64,000 bases of DNA from assembly GCA_032718565.1 (NCBI GenBank), contig JAVGVS010000386.1:215001-279000 (forward strand), read 5' to 3'. The position numbers were made by a program, and so were the translations under genes. The notes beneath the pieces are model-generated. The model was not told where the DNA came from and did not search any database. It saw nothing but the letters and a program-made list of their open reading frames with translations. Below, piece after piece: positions 10,850 to 22,612 of the stretch. Origin of the DNA: Distichodus sexfasciatus. Lineage: Eukaryota > Chordata > Actinopteri > Characiformes > Distichodontidae. How positions within the stretch are numbered: the stretch's first letter is position 1; each line of letters starts with the position of its first letter.

Positions 10850-11925
10850 CTTAATTAAGTTTTGCATGAGTGTGAGCACTATAAGGGTGAGTCTAACAAA
10901 GCGTCCAACACATGTGGATATAAAACTGATCATTGAAAACAAGCTGCAAAAATAAAGCCCAATAAGTCAAACAACCCCCAGCTACATCTTGGCTGTAGTC
11001 AGTCATTAAGTCAGTTGCACTTCTCGTTTTACCGCAAACAGCCTTGGATGTTCAAAGATCCAAATATCCCAAGGCTTCCCTTGCTGTAATTTTCAGCTTA
11101 GATTGATTTTTAGCGCTCCTGGAAGCCAATTTGGACTGTTTGCATGTTTCCTTCGTCTACTGATTTGAGCCACCAGGGAAGGAAGCAGTGGGGAAGGGGA
11201 TGAGGATTAAGTTCCATATTAAAATGAAGAAAAGAGAACAGTAACGGCTAACAAATACCAGCTCCGAGTGAGAGGAGGAGTTTGTTCCTCCCCTTTTACA
11301 TTATTTAATTACCGCTGTGATGGAACACCTGGGAAACCTCTAAAAGACACACACACACTTACAAACCAAAACTCATAAACCTTGGAACAAGCTTGTAAAT
11401 ATCACATTACAAAACACAGACCTTCACTGCCGAATGACACCCGGCTGTGGGTTAATATTGAAGATGAAAAATACTTGCTTTATTCATTTCCTCACCTTAG
11501 TTGTGGATCCTTTTTAATATTTGCATTAAAGATCTGGAGCAAAAACAAAGGAGTGAAACAGCACAGGACAATGTTATGAGATTTAAGCCGATTGTAAGAT
11601 GAGAATTGATCTTTGGGTTAATGCAGTAAAACCCATATTTTGTGATTTTTTTAATAAGAAGAATATCAGAATACATGACCATTTGAACCACTTATTTGTC
11701 AAACCCTAAATTATCAGACAGAGTCAAAAATACAGTTGTTGCACAGATTGTGCTTTGTACTTGATTTAAAATTTGCATGTGTGGCTGTCACGCCTGCCGG
11801 CACATCACCAAATTGAAGGAACAGTTACCGAACCTAAAAAAGAATGGTACAAAAACCAAATAAATCAAAACCTCACTCTCATCACAAATAAACCAACCCA
11901 ACAGATAGCAGATGGGAGCCTATCG
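10850..11925. other. Intergenic, nothing recognised
   Basis: Mixed AT-rich sequence with a CA run near 11348. Both-strand short reading frames have no recognisable domain. Confidence 0.5.
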
Positions 11926-11928
11926 GGA

Positions 11929-14320
11929 CATGTCACATTTGTGTTGTGTTGGCTCACATTTGCGTTATGTTGTGTCACATTTACATTGTGTTATGTCACA
12001 TTTGCACTGTGTTGTGTCACATTTGCTTTATGTCATGTCACATTTGGTTTATGTTCAGTCACATGTGTGTTGGTCGTGTCATCCTTGTGTTATGTTGTGT
12101 CACATTTGCGTTGTGTTGTGTCATATTTGCATTCTGTTGTGTCACATATACTCTATGTTGTCACGTTTGCGTTATGTTGAGTCACATTTGCATTATGTTG
12201 TGTTACATTAGCTTCATGTCATGTCACATTTGCTTTATGTTCAGTCACATGTGTGTTGGTCGTGTCATTCTTGTGTTATGTTGTGTCACATTTCCATTAT
12301 GTTGTGTCACACTTGCTTTATGTTGTCACATTTCCATTACATTGTGTCACATTTGCATTAAGTTGTGTCACATTTGCATTGTGTTTTGTCACAGTTGCTT
12401 TATGTTGTGTCATATTTCCATTATGTTGTGTCACATTTGCGTTATGTTGTGACACATTTTGCATTGGTTATGTCACATTTGCATTCCGTTGTGTCACATA
12501 TACTCTATTTTGTCACGTTTGCGTTATGTTGTATCACATTTGCATTATGTTGTGTCACATTTGCGTTGTTGTAACACATTTCCATTGGTTGTGTCACATT
12601 TGCATTATGTTGTGTCACATTTGCGTTGTGTTGTGTTGCATTTGCATTCTGTTGTGTCACATATACTCTATGTTGTCACGTTTGCATTATGTTGTGTCAC
12701 ATTTGCATTATGTTGTGTCACATTTGCTTTATGTCATGTCACATTTGCTTTATGTTCAGTCACATGCGTGTTGGTCATGTCATCCTTGTGTTATGTTGTG
12801 TCACATTTCCATTATGTTGCATCACACTTGCTTTATGTTGTGTCACATTTCCATTACATTGTGTCACATTTGCATTATGTTGTGTCACATTTGCGTTGTG
12901 TTGTGTCGCATTTGCATTCTGTTGTGTCACATATACTCTATGTTGTCACGTTTGCGTTATGTTGTGTCACATTTGCATTATGTTGTGTCACATTTGCTTT
13001 ATGTCATGTCACATTTGCTTTATGTTCAGTCACGTGTGTTGGTCGTGTCATTCTTGTGTTATGTTGTGTCACATTTCCATTATGTTGCGTCACACTTGCT
13101 TTATGTTGTGTCACATTTCCATTACATTGTGTCACATTTGCATTGTGTTTTGTCACATTTGCGTTATGTTGTGTCACATTTGCGTTATGTTGTGACACAT
13201 TTGCATTGGCTGTGTCACATTTGCATTCCGTTGTGTCACATATACTCTATGTTGTCACATTTGCGTTATGTTGTGTCACATTTGCATTATGTTGTGTCAT
13301 ATTTGCATTATGTTGTGACACATTTGCATTGGTTATGTTACATTTGCATTATGTTGTGTCACATTTGCGTTGTGTTGTGTCACATTTGCTTTATGTTGTG
13401 TCACATTTCCATTATGTTGTGTCACATTTGCGTTATGTTGTGTCACTTGTGTCACATTTGTGTTATGTTGTGACACATTTGCATTGGTTGTGTCACATTT
13501 GCGTTATGTTGTGTCACATTTGCATTCCATTGTGTCACATATACTCTATCTTGTCACATTTGCGTTATGTTGTGTCACATTTGCGTTATGTTGTGACACA
13601 TTTGCATTAAGTTGTGTCACATTTGCGTTGTTGTGTCACATTTGCGTTGTGTTATGTCACATTTGCATTCTGTTGTGTCACATATACTTTATGTTGTCAC
13701 ATTTGCGTTATGTTGTGTCACATTTGCGTTATGTTGTGATACATTTGCATTGGTTGTGTCACATTTGCGTTATGTACATTTGCCTTCTGTTGTGTCACAT
13801 ACCTATGTTGTCAGTATTCATATATGTTGTGACACATTTGCATTGGTTGTGTCACATTTGCGTTATGTTGTCACATTTGCGTTGTGTAACATTTGCATTC
13901 TGTTTTGTCACATATACTCTATGTTGTCACATTTGCATTCTGTTGTGTCACATTTGCTGTTATGTTGTAAAACACTTGTTGTGTTGTGTCACATTTCCGT
14001 TGTGATACATTTGCATTGGTTGTGTCACATTTTCATTATGTTGTGTCACATTTGCGTTATGTCACATTTGCCTTCTGTTGTGTCACATACTCTATGTTGT
14101 CACATTTTATGCTATGTTGTGACACATTTGCATTGGTTGTGTCACATTTATGCTATGTTGTCACATTTGCGCTTGTGCAACATTCGCGGACTGTTTTGTC
14201 ACATATACTCTATAAAGGTCACATTTATGCTATGTTGTGTCACATTTGCGCTATGTTGTCATATTTCCTTTATGTTGTGTCACATTTGCGTTATATTGCG
14301 TAGCACTTCTGTTGTGTCAG
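11929..14320. repeat. 21-bp minisatellite array, about 2.4 kb
   Basis: The unit is close to GTTGTGTCACATTTGCRTTAT (shown in pieces across the array). Because 21 is divisible by 3, all plus-strand frames stay open for hundreds of codons, giving heptads such as CYVVSHL; these are not genes. Variant units (CACATATACTCTATGTTGTC; CATGTGTGTTGGTCGTGTCA) recur in a larger order. The right end is more degenerate, with shortened units. Confidence 0.95.
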
Positions 14321-15515
14321 TGTTTGTGAAGTTGCATGTGCTTTGTGTGTCACATAGTTTAGATAGTTACCACCGTAATTTACATAATAATGTAAACAAC
14401 TAATCAGTAAGTAAATTAGTAATCAGTAAATTAGTAATAATCAATAATAATTCTGGTGATTAACCGTGACATGAGAAAAATCGGTATCAGCCTCATGAAT
14501 CTGATGTTTTCGGTCGGGATTGTAATAAAGCGATGCTAAACGCTTACAGAGCTGATGTAAGAAGATAATCCGGAGGTCGTGTTGGTTTTTGAATGAAAGT
14601 GCATGCTGGGAGTCAAGTAGTGACAGGCGGGCGTCAAGGGGAAAACGCTTACGGCACCGGAGCACGGCAACCACCGAGAGCACCAAATCGCTTGCTAACA
14701 CATGCTTCTCTTCTCGGCAATACGGAGACACATGAAAGACGGGAGAGGAAAAAGAGTTTCGTTTTCCCTAAACTCTCTGAAGTGGAGTCGAAACGAAAAG
14801 TGAAGCGCAAAAAGAAAAAAAATGAAGAAGAAAAAGAAGAAGAAGAAAAGGGCTAAGAAGGAAGGAAAAGAGCGGGAAGAAAGGGAAGTTACAATGAGCT
14901 AATGAGAGAGGGAAAACACACAAAGAGGCCATGAAATGCAGAGAAGGATGGCAGCTATTATCTCAGTGGGGAGAGAAATACATGACTCTCTCTCTCTCTC
15001 TCTCTCAGACACACACATCACTATGGTATGCAAGCAGTATTTAAAACACACTCTGCAACTTTATGATCTGAAAGAGGCAGCTGCAAACAGTGAACACAAA
15101 GGAATATTTAAAAATGCCAGTGCAAAACAACTTTCCCTCTTCCAATCTCTCACTCCATCGGGGAAAGAGTTTGGAGAGGTAGAGTGGGAGGAGAAAAGAG
15201 AGAGAGCGCGGAGGAGTGCATGGAGGATTTGTCAGAGTTGCTGACTGAATATATGCTCACAGCCACATTTCTTCAGCTGGGAGGAAAGAGAGCCTGACCT
15301 TCTTATATCACTCTGAGCTGAAAGGACCCGCAGCACTGCAGGGACCCACTCCACAGATATCAATTCTAACAGAACAAAATAACATTAGTTCGTTAGAGTC
15401 ATCCAAAATGATACAGTTACACAGCACAAAAGCAATGAACATTAAACAACAATGCTATTAATTAATGAATTATACTGTATATATTGTGTTCTAATAATTT
15501 CTTTTTATTTTGTAC
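14321..15515. other. Intergenic with purine-rich and CT runs
   Basis: Contains an A/G-rich stretch (14800-14890), a (CT)n run (14986-15007) and otherwise unique-looking DNA. No conserved reading frame recognised. Confidence 0.5.
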
Positions 15516-15518
15516 AAT

Positions 15519-15585
15519 GTAATATTCATTCATTCATTCATTCATTACCTGAACTATGTAATCCCAATTGGTGTCAAGGAGACTG
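15519..15585 (-). mobile_element. SINE-A tail fragment
   Basis: (ATTC)n followed by ACCTGAACTATGTAATCCCA, the reverse complement of the SINE-A 3' tail. Confidence 0.6.
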
Positions 15586-15647
15586 GAATATAATTCAAAT
15601 TACAACCGTATATACCTTTTCTTTATGTCTGCCAGTCTATCTTGTCT

Positions 15648-15648
15648 G

Positions 15649-15710
<62 letters not shown>

Positions 15711-15714
15711 CAGA
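15648..15714. repeat. (GATA)n microsatellite
   Basis: About 16 perfect tetranucleotide units. Confidence 0.95.
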
Positions 15715-16019
15715 TTCTGCATTTAGTTTAATATTATTACTATGATGATCAGCTCTTCTTAAAAAATATCTGCAGATTATAATGACTGAGAGAATGAGAT
15801 ATAGTTTCTGAAGTCTGTTTCTACTCAGAGGTGATCTGACACATACATTTATTCTGCACGCTATATTGCTCCTGTGAAGCTCAATTCCTTGAGGTGCTCC
15901 ACTTGTTGATATGCAGCACTGTGATCACCCCTGAGTTTCCATCGCACTACATAGAGGGAGAGTTCTACAACATCAAGAAGCCCAGATGAGAGTAAAGCAG
16001 GGGAGAGAGAGAAGAGAAA

Positions 16020-16040
16020 ACACACACACACACACACACA
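16020..16040. repeat. (CA)n microsatellite
   Basis: Uninterrupted CA dinucleotides. Confidence 0.9.
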
Positions 16041-16334
16041 AAGCAGACTGTCAAAGCAGATGGAAAGCTCCCAAGAACTGGGCCAGGATGTATAAGACTT
16101 GATTAAGCAAACGCGTCAGTCTTCACAAATAGAAAATGAATCTACTAAGAAGCAGCCGCCCTGTTGTTCTCCGTCACTGCAGATTATCCAAAATCCTGCC
16201 TCAAAATGGCTCGTAAATACATCAATTAACCTCATGAAGTGTTGCACGTTGTTTCAAGTGCGATTAAAGATGGATACACACGACTGGAACTGGAAGGAGA
16301 GATTCGTCTAATGTCCTTATTTGATTACGTGATA

Positions 16335-16367
16335 AAGAGAGATAGAGATAGAGATACATAAATATGC

Positions 16368-16418
<51 letters not shown>

Positions 16419-16482
16419 CAGATAGATAGATAATGAATGAACAAAAGGACAAATAAATAAATTGATGACAGACAGACAGAAG

Positions 16483-16576
<94 letters not shown>

Positions 16577-16636
16577 GAATGAATGAATGAATGAATGAAT
16601 GAACAAAAAGACAAATAAATAAACTGATGGCAGACG

Positions 16637-16722
<86 letters not shown>

Positions 16723-16762
16723 GAATGAATGAATGAACAAAAGAACAAATAAATAAACTGAT

Positions 16763-16835
<73 letters not shown>

Positions 16836-16843
16836 GCTGACAA

Positions 16844-16888
<45 letters not shown>

Positions 16889-16992
16889 GAATGAATGAAC
16901 AAAAGGACAAATAAATAAACTGATGACAGACAGACAGACAGACAGATAGATAGATAGAGAATGAATGAATGAATGAATGAACAAAAAGACAA

Positions 16993-17031
<39 letters not shown>
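16335..17031. repeat. GATA/GACA tetranucleotide array with higher-order structure
   Basis: Blocks of (GATA)n and (GACA)n alternate with a spacer, (AATG)n then AACAAAAGGACAAATAAATA and TGATGACAGACAG, that occurs five times (about 16432, 16578, 16721, 16886, 16960). The minus strand stays open in several frames (IYLS and VCLS repeats), which is a low-complexity effect. GATA/GACA blocks resemble vertebrate Bkm satellite. Confidence 0.92.
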
Positions 17032-17032
<1 letters not shown>

Positions 17033-17890
17033 ATATAAGAGAAAATCAAAATTATCCAAAAGCACTAGGTGACCCAGATAAAACCAGATACAAAGCAGAG
17101 GTGGACACATTGGGAGTCAGGGCAGAAAAATGTTCAGTATGATCTACAGGACATTGGCAATACTTCGCAAAGACAGACAGAACACAATCTTTTATTTATA
17201 CAAAAGGTGTATGACGTAAATGGCTAGAAATCATGTGATCCTGATCTTATAGTCAGTGGTCTTTCAGAAGACCTGGAGCATGGAGTGTCATATGAAAGGG
17301 ACTTCATGCAATGTGTAATTATCTCTTTTTGTCCCCCAAAGTAACCCATCCTGGTGTAGAGGGATCAGGCGTTCCGCCGGTGGGTCATTTTAAACAGATA
17401 AGAGGAAAGGAGGATGGTTATCTGCCATAACCTATAGCAAAAGCCTGGCATCATGCTGACACGGTGCCTTTTCACAAAGGCCATGACATGGATCAATGGG
17501 TTTTGACAGGGGCTCAGAAAAATCAAATGTTATCAGGAATACAGAGCACATGCAAGGAGTAAAATATATTTTTAAAAAACCACCTTCAGGATTCTCTCGG
17601 AATGGCTCGGGAAATGTGAGCAGAGCCTTTTTCCAGATTTCTGCAGGGCCCAAATTAATGCACCAAGCCGCATTTCATTAGCACATACAGATGCACTGAA
17701 GAGTCGTTTGACAACCTGCGCAACCTGGCTATTATTACGTTGCCCACGGCTACACCTGCTCTTTGCTTGTTAAAATTCACCCACCGACTAGTTGGGGCAT
17801 GTAATCTTGTAGATCCAATGTATTTCATCACGTGCATGTGAACTTCATACCAATAATCTAACACTGCAAACTGCAGTGCACTTTAATCCA
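17032..17890. other. Unique intergenic DNA, candidate conserved non-coding
   Basis: No repeats, balanced composition, no long reading frame. By texture alone it could hold a conserved non-coding element, but nothing in the sequence proves this. Confidence 0.3.
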
Positions 17891-17892
17891 GA

Positions 17893-17950
17893 GGACACTA
17901 TGAGTTTATGCTTATGCCCTTTGGTTTTATGGGTGCACCAGGTTGTTGAC
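17893..17950 (+). pseudogene. Ty3/Gypsy-like reverse transcriptase scrap
   Basis: Encodes GHYEFMLMPFGFMGAPG, close to the GxYEFxVMPFGLxNAP motif of LTR-retrotransposon reverse transcriptases. Sequence similarity ends within about 60 bases. Confidence 0.55.
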
Positions 17951-18364
17951 CAGAGGAATTGACATTAACTGTCCAACCTGAAGCAAGTTTCAAATCTCCT
18001 GTGCCAAAGTAAGCGGAACTGCTTCTTAACCAGAATTTTTACCCACCTTTTTGCCTTTAAACATGCCTGAAGCGCTCCTCAAGGTTCATTATAATGCTGA
18101 CGGCAAAAAAGACTCTGGCAACTGTAGACCTAATTCAGTCTTTTCTTTTTGCTGTTTTCGCTGTGTCTCTATGATGAGATGTCTGTCCATTTACCCTAAG
18201 CACTACTGCTGTGAATAAGCTGGTTTACTCTGGATAATAAGGAATTAAGGAAGACATTTTGATGCCATTTTGACAAAAATCACTGAGGAAACTTTATTTA
18301 TCTCCAGGGAATTGGAGATAATATTATAGCTGGACACAACCCAAAGTAGTATATTTAATAAGTC

Positions 18365-19052
18365 ATTAGTGAGTGTCATTGTTAACAAACCGCTGCACAG
18401 CACACAGTGCACGATAACCAAATGTGACCTCTGCATTTTGACCCATCCATAAAGTGCAAGTGAAATGGGCAGCACTTGGGAAGCAGAGTAACTTAGTACT
18501 ACTTGTACCAGTCCGGGATCTGTTCTGCCAACCTTCTGATCAGTGGGCGAACACCCTAACCATTACCCTATCAACTTCCCCAAATGATGGTAGTGTTGGA
18601 GGTAGAAATCAAACCCATGACCTCTTGGTATGGACCTGTACCTGACTACCTCAGTGGTACTTTTACTGGTAGGGGATTCAAACCGGCGACCTTCTGATCA
18701 CGGGGCCAACTCCCTAACCATTACACTATCAACTGCCCTAAATGATGTTAGTGTTGGACATAGGATTCAAACTCATGACCTCTTGGTCCAGAGGTGTTCC
18801 TTGCTCATGAGTGGCACCTTTGAAGGTCCGGGACCTGAAAAAGCAACCTTCTGATCACAGGGCGAACACCCTTACCATTATGGTACAAACTGGCACAAAT
18901 GATTTGAACTTTCATCCTCTTGGTCCATAGGCATATCTTGCTCATTGCTCACTGAGTACCTCAGTGGTAATTTGAACTGGCCCGGGATCCGAACCAGTGA
19001 CCTTCTGATCACAGGGGGAACTCCCTAACCAATACACTATCAACTGCCCCAT
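18365..19052 (-). mobile_element. Cluster of reverse-oriented SINE-B copies
   Basis: At least four partial heads lie in a row: CTGATCAGTGGGCGAACACC (about 18536), CTGATCACGGGGCCAACTCC (18695), CTGATCACAGGGCGAACACC (18850) and CTGATCACAGGGGGAACTCC (19006). Each is followed by the complement of the GTAATGGTTAG box. It looks like repeated insertion or tandem duplication of SINE-B. Confidence 0.75.
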
Positions 19053-19775
19053 TAAGAAATTCACTAGCAGCTTTAAGTGATCATTATTAGCCTCAATGAA
19101 ATAATGAAATTAAGATGATCAGCAAGGTAAGTTTTTAGATTTGTTCACATATATTTCCAGTGTTAGTTGACATATTTATTCAAAGTTAACCTCCTGAGGA
19201 TCCATAGCCTCTACAGGGCTGGGTGCAATGCCTAGCTGTGTGTTTTATTTACATTGCTAAGCTGTTCACATGAGATTTGAAAATGTGCATGTTTATAGTG
19301 TAATGTGGATGTGCTTTTGGGAAAAGTCTGTTGAAAACTTAAAGGTACTGTGGAGTTCAGAGGCGACTCCATAGGGACTGCACTCATATGAAGACTGCTA
19401 TGAATAGCAAATCAACTCCGGGCGTTTGCAGCCTCCATTGTGTGTGTGTGTGTGTGTCAGTATTTACCACAGCAACAAATGCAATATGAACATCCACTCG
19501 TTGACAGATTTCTCATTATTTTAATCAAAAAATAGTTATTTTTTTTAAGTGTGTAATCAGCACACTACGTATGCCCGTATCAATTGATTTTCAAAAAATT
19601 TGGGATTGTGGCTGTGGAGTGGACAAAACTAGAAACAGTTTACAATTTGTATGAATATAAATGTTAAAAGATGAATATTCACAAATGTGGAATGTGTCTG
19701 GTGCAGTTTTAATTAATATTTAAAGACATAAAGGTGATAATTGGACCTCTAGAAAAAGTGTGACAGAGACATTAA
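19053..19775. other. Intergenic, nothing recognised
   Basis: AT-rich, with a GT run at 19440-19458. Confidence 0.5.
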
Positions 19776-19779
19776 CCTT

Positions 19780-20510
19780 TCAACATTGACAAACGCAATT
19801 TGCAGTAGTTATTAATAACTCAGAATCCCTTTAACTTACAGAAACCACACACATACCGTCAGAATCACAACACTTTCAACTTATTGGACATCATATTGAT
19901 TCCTCAGTATCTGAAATTATTTGGGAGTAGTTCCATGAACAAAAACTGATGCAATTGCATAAAATGCATATATGACATTTTTTGCGATGTAAACATAGGT
20001 GCTGCTTTTGTGGCCATGGGCGACTGTCACAGGGAAGTCCAACATTCAAAGCATTCCAGTTCAGTCAACTCTTCCCCTTCATTACAGACAAAACATAGTT
20101 TAGCTGATAAATAACAACAACCAGTGTCCTAGTCAAAGTACAGCCCCGGCTTTGAGTGGTGTGCAGAGAGTTTTCTCCCAGAAAGGCCAAAATGAGCCCA
20201 AATTGGCTCAAAATTTTTCAACACAGTATTTCTTCATTTTCAATTGATCAGAAATTATTTCTTTTGTTGTTGCGATCGCAACTATTAACGCAAATTCACT
20301 CAACCCCTTGCAATTGCAATTTTGACTAATTACCACAACCTTCCCACAATTTTTGACCAATCATTGTCGTGTCCTGCAAAGTGTTGAGCCATACGTCAGC
20401 GAACTCACTTCCTTGTTACATTTGGAAGACACAGGAAATGTGTGATAAAAACGCCGCTCATTAACCTTCAAAAATAACTAAATGCTTAGAGGTTAACACA
20501 AATAATAGTG
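19780..20510 (+). repeat. Dispersed repeat R1, copy 1
   Basis: Shares long strings with 58620-58930 (AACTCAGAATCCCTTTAACT, ACAGAAACCACACACATAC), with 21780-22160 (TTTAGCTGATAAATAAC, CATTTTCAATTGATCA) and, inverted, with 60350-60540. No protein recognised. Probably an hAT-type element body. Confidence 0.75.
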
Positions 20511-20514
20511 GTTT

Positions 20515-20655
20515 TGTCAGTCAGTCAGTCATTATCTGAACCGCGTAATCCCTATTGGGGTCATGGAGGAAACTGGAGCCTATCCTGAGATTAGGGGCTT
20601 CAGGCGGGGACCAACCATAGGCAGGCACCAACACACCGCAAAGCACACAGTGGTT
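20515..20655 (-). mobile_element. SINE-A 3' half
   Basis: CATTATCTGAACCGCGTAAT ... ACCAACACACCGCAAAGCAC, the reverse complement of the SINE-A 3' half; preceded by (CAGT)n. Confidence 0.7.
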
Positions 20656-20697
20656 TTGTTCCCTTGAATTTTATTCATTGTTAACGAATAATTATAA

Positions 20698-20968
20698 AGA
20701 GGACGGCGCGGTGTCAGAGTGGTTAGCGCCGCCACCTCACAGCGAGAAGTCCAAAAGCATGCAATGGTTAATCGGCAACTCTAAATTAACCCTGTAAGGT
20801 GTGAATGTGAATGTGATTGTGTGAGTGTCTGTGCCCTGCAGTGTGTTGGCACCGGCCCAAGGTTGTTTCCCGCCTTGCGCCCATAAGTTCCCAGGATAGA
20901 CTTTGGCGCCCCCTGTGACCCTAATTGGGATTAAGCGGTTCAAATAATGAATGAATGAATGAATGAAT
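20698..20968 (+). mobile_element. SINE-A copy
   Basis: Head GCGGTGTCAGAGTGGTTAGC, internal CAGTGTGTTGGCACC, and tail GGGATTAAGCGGTTCAAATA ending in (ATGA)n. A segment between head and body is deleted relative to 24771-25139. Confidence 0.8.
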
Positions 20969-21300
20969 GTTAACAAATAATTATAAAGGGGGAAAATCGC
21001 AACTTCTTTCCACAACTTTATTGCAACAAAAAACCCACCGCAACTTTATTGCCTAAAACGTAGCAACTTTCAGTGCATTTTTTTTTTAAGTTGCTGCAAA
21101 ATCGGACATTTTACGCCACAACAATCTCAAAAACAGTCACCAAAATCCTGAAGGGACTGAAACTTTTATCTAAAGAACAGTCAGTGAAAGAGATCCAATT
21201 AAAACCATATATTTTATGGTATTTGAAACATTTTTTCCAAACCTCAAAAAATGTCTGCTTTACAAAACTGCTGTGATTCCTTGTAAATATGAACAAATTA

Positions 21301-21384
21301 AGGCAGCTGGTGGCGTAATGGTAGAGAGTCCGTCACGTGATCAGAAAGTCAGACCAGTAAAGTTACCACTGAGGTACTCATGAG
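21301..21384 (+). mobile_element. SINE-B 5' half, split by an insertion
   Basis: Head GCGTAATGGTAGAGAGTCCG and body CCACTGAGGTACTCATGAG. The 3' half resumes at 22457 after the 21385-22456 element. The last 8 bases (CTCATGAG) are duplicated across it. Confidence 0.85.
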
Positions 21385-22456
21385 TAGAGATGTAGCCGAT
21401 CCAATATGTGGATCGGTCTCGGTCCAATAACCCACTCAAACAGCTGGGTCGGGTATCGGTGGCATTGGGCCATTCTATGGAGCTGATCTGTAAATGCATG
21501 GACATTCAATTCGTTCTGCATGGGAAGTGGCACTGCGGTAAAGTAGAGCTGAAACGATTGTTCCAATAACTCGAATAATTCTATTACAAAAAATGGTCGA
21601 GGCAATTTTTCTAGAATGGAGGCATGGTTTAATTCATTTTACTTGCTAGAGCAGCTCCACTTGTATTTCACACTGGCGCTTAATAGTGACAACACAGCAT
21701 TTTTAGTGGCGCGATCAAGACAAGACCTGATCCCTCTGCATGTGAGAGTATTTGTGAGATGTTCCTGCACTAAAACAGAAGTAAATGCATAAAAACATTT
21801 TTCGCGATGTAAACACATGCGCTGTGTTAATGACCGTGCACATGAGCGCCGTTACACGCTAAAACGCTCCAGTTTGGTCAAAACGTCCCCTTTATTACAG
21901 AGACAAACTATATTTTAGCTGATAAATAACCACAAAAACCAGCGTTCTACTCACAATTCTGCCCTTTATTTAGATTTTCCATCGTTTATTCTGGAACGCG
22001 CACCCAGCGCTTCATTGTGACGCAACTCCGGGGCGCGCACAGAGGATCGTGGGAAATGTAGTTCTTTGCAAAAGCAGCTCATTTTATAGGTCAAATCGGT
22101 TCAAAACGACAAACTTTAGTATTTCATTTTCAATTGATCATTTTTTTTTTTCAATTTTACAACGTTATAGTGTAATCAATAAGAAAGAAGAAATATTTAT
22201 ATGTCTAAACCAACAATTTTTGAGAACAAATAATTAGCATATATGTGTGTGTATAATTATTACATTGTTTTAGTAGGAAAACAGTATTTAAATCAAGCAT
22301 TTCCTTAAGAATAACAATAACCTCAGTCACGTATTCAGACATTTTAAAGCTTTATTTTATGTTTAAAAAAAGACTGACTATCGCATTTGTATTTACAAAT
22401 TTACACATTTACAATATCGGTATTGGACATAAAAAAGTGCTATCGGCCCATCTCTA
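21385..22456. mobile_element. hAT-like element, 8-bp target duplication
   Basis: Ends are TAGAGATG (21385-21392) and CATCTCTA (22449-22456), an exact 8-bp inverted pair. It is flanked on both sides by CTCATGAG (21377-21384, 22457-22464). GATCGGTCTCGGTCC/TATCGGCCC motifs near the ends and the 8-bp duplication fit the hAT superfamily. It has no transposase frame. A second hAT-like start (TAGAGCTGAAACGATTGTTC, 21547) and R1-type sequence lie inside, so it is itself composite. Confidence 0.85.
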
Positions 22457-22612
22457 CTCATGAGCAAGATACCGTCCCCACGAACTGCTCCACGGTTGCT
22501 GCCGATGCTCACTGCCCACTGCTCCTTCACGGATGGGTCAAACACAGGGGTCACATTTGGTTGTCTTGCACTGTGTGGTGTGTTCACAATGACAAATAAT
22601 CACTCACTAACT
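22457..22612 (+). mobile_element. SINE-B 3' half, split by an insertion
   Basis: CTCATGAGCAAGATACCGTC ... TTCACGGATGGGTCAAACAC ... ACAAATAATCACTCAC. Joined to 21301-21384 it restores a normal SINE-B layout. Confidence 0.85.

Noticed and set aside
12253..13473. Reading frames of 383-406 codons on the plus strand as a repeat protein gene
   Set aside because: They come from a 21-bp minisatellite whose unit lacks stops. Three overlapping frames are open at once, and there is no codon structure or flanking gene signal.
11929..14320. Repeat arrays as a CRISPR locus
   Set aside because: Units are contiguous tandem copies without unique spacers, and the genome is a vertebrate.
14441..14731. 96-codon minus-strand frame
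   Set aside because: No recognisable domain, no splice or promoter context, composition like its surroundings.
16264..17110. Three overlapping minus-strand frames of about 200-261 codons rich in Ile/Tyr/Leu/Ser
   Set aside because: Direct translation of GATA/GACA repeats; all frames look alike.
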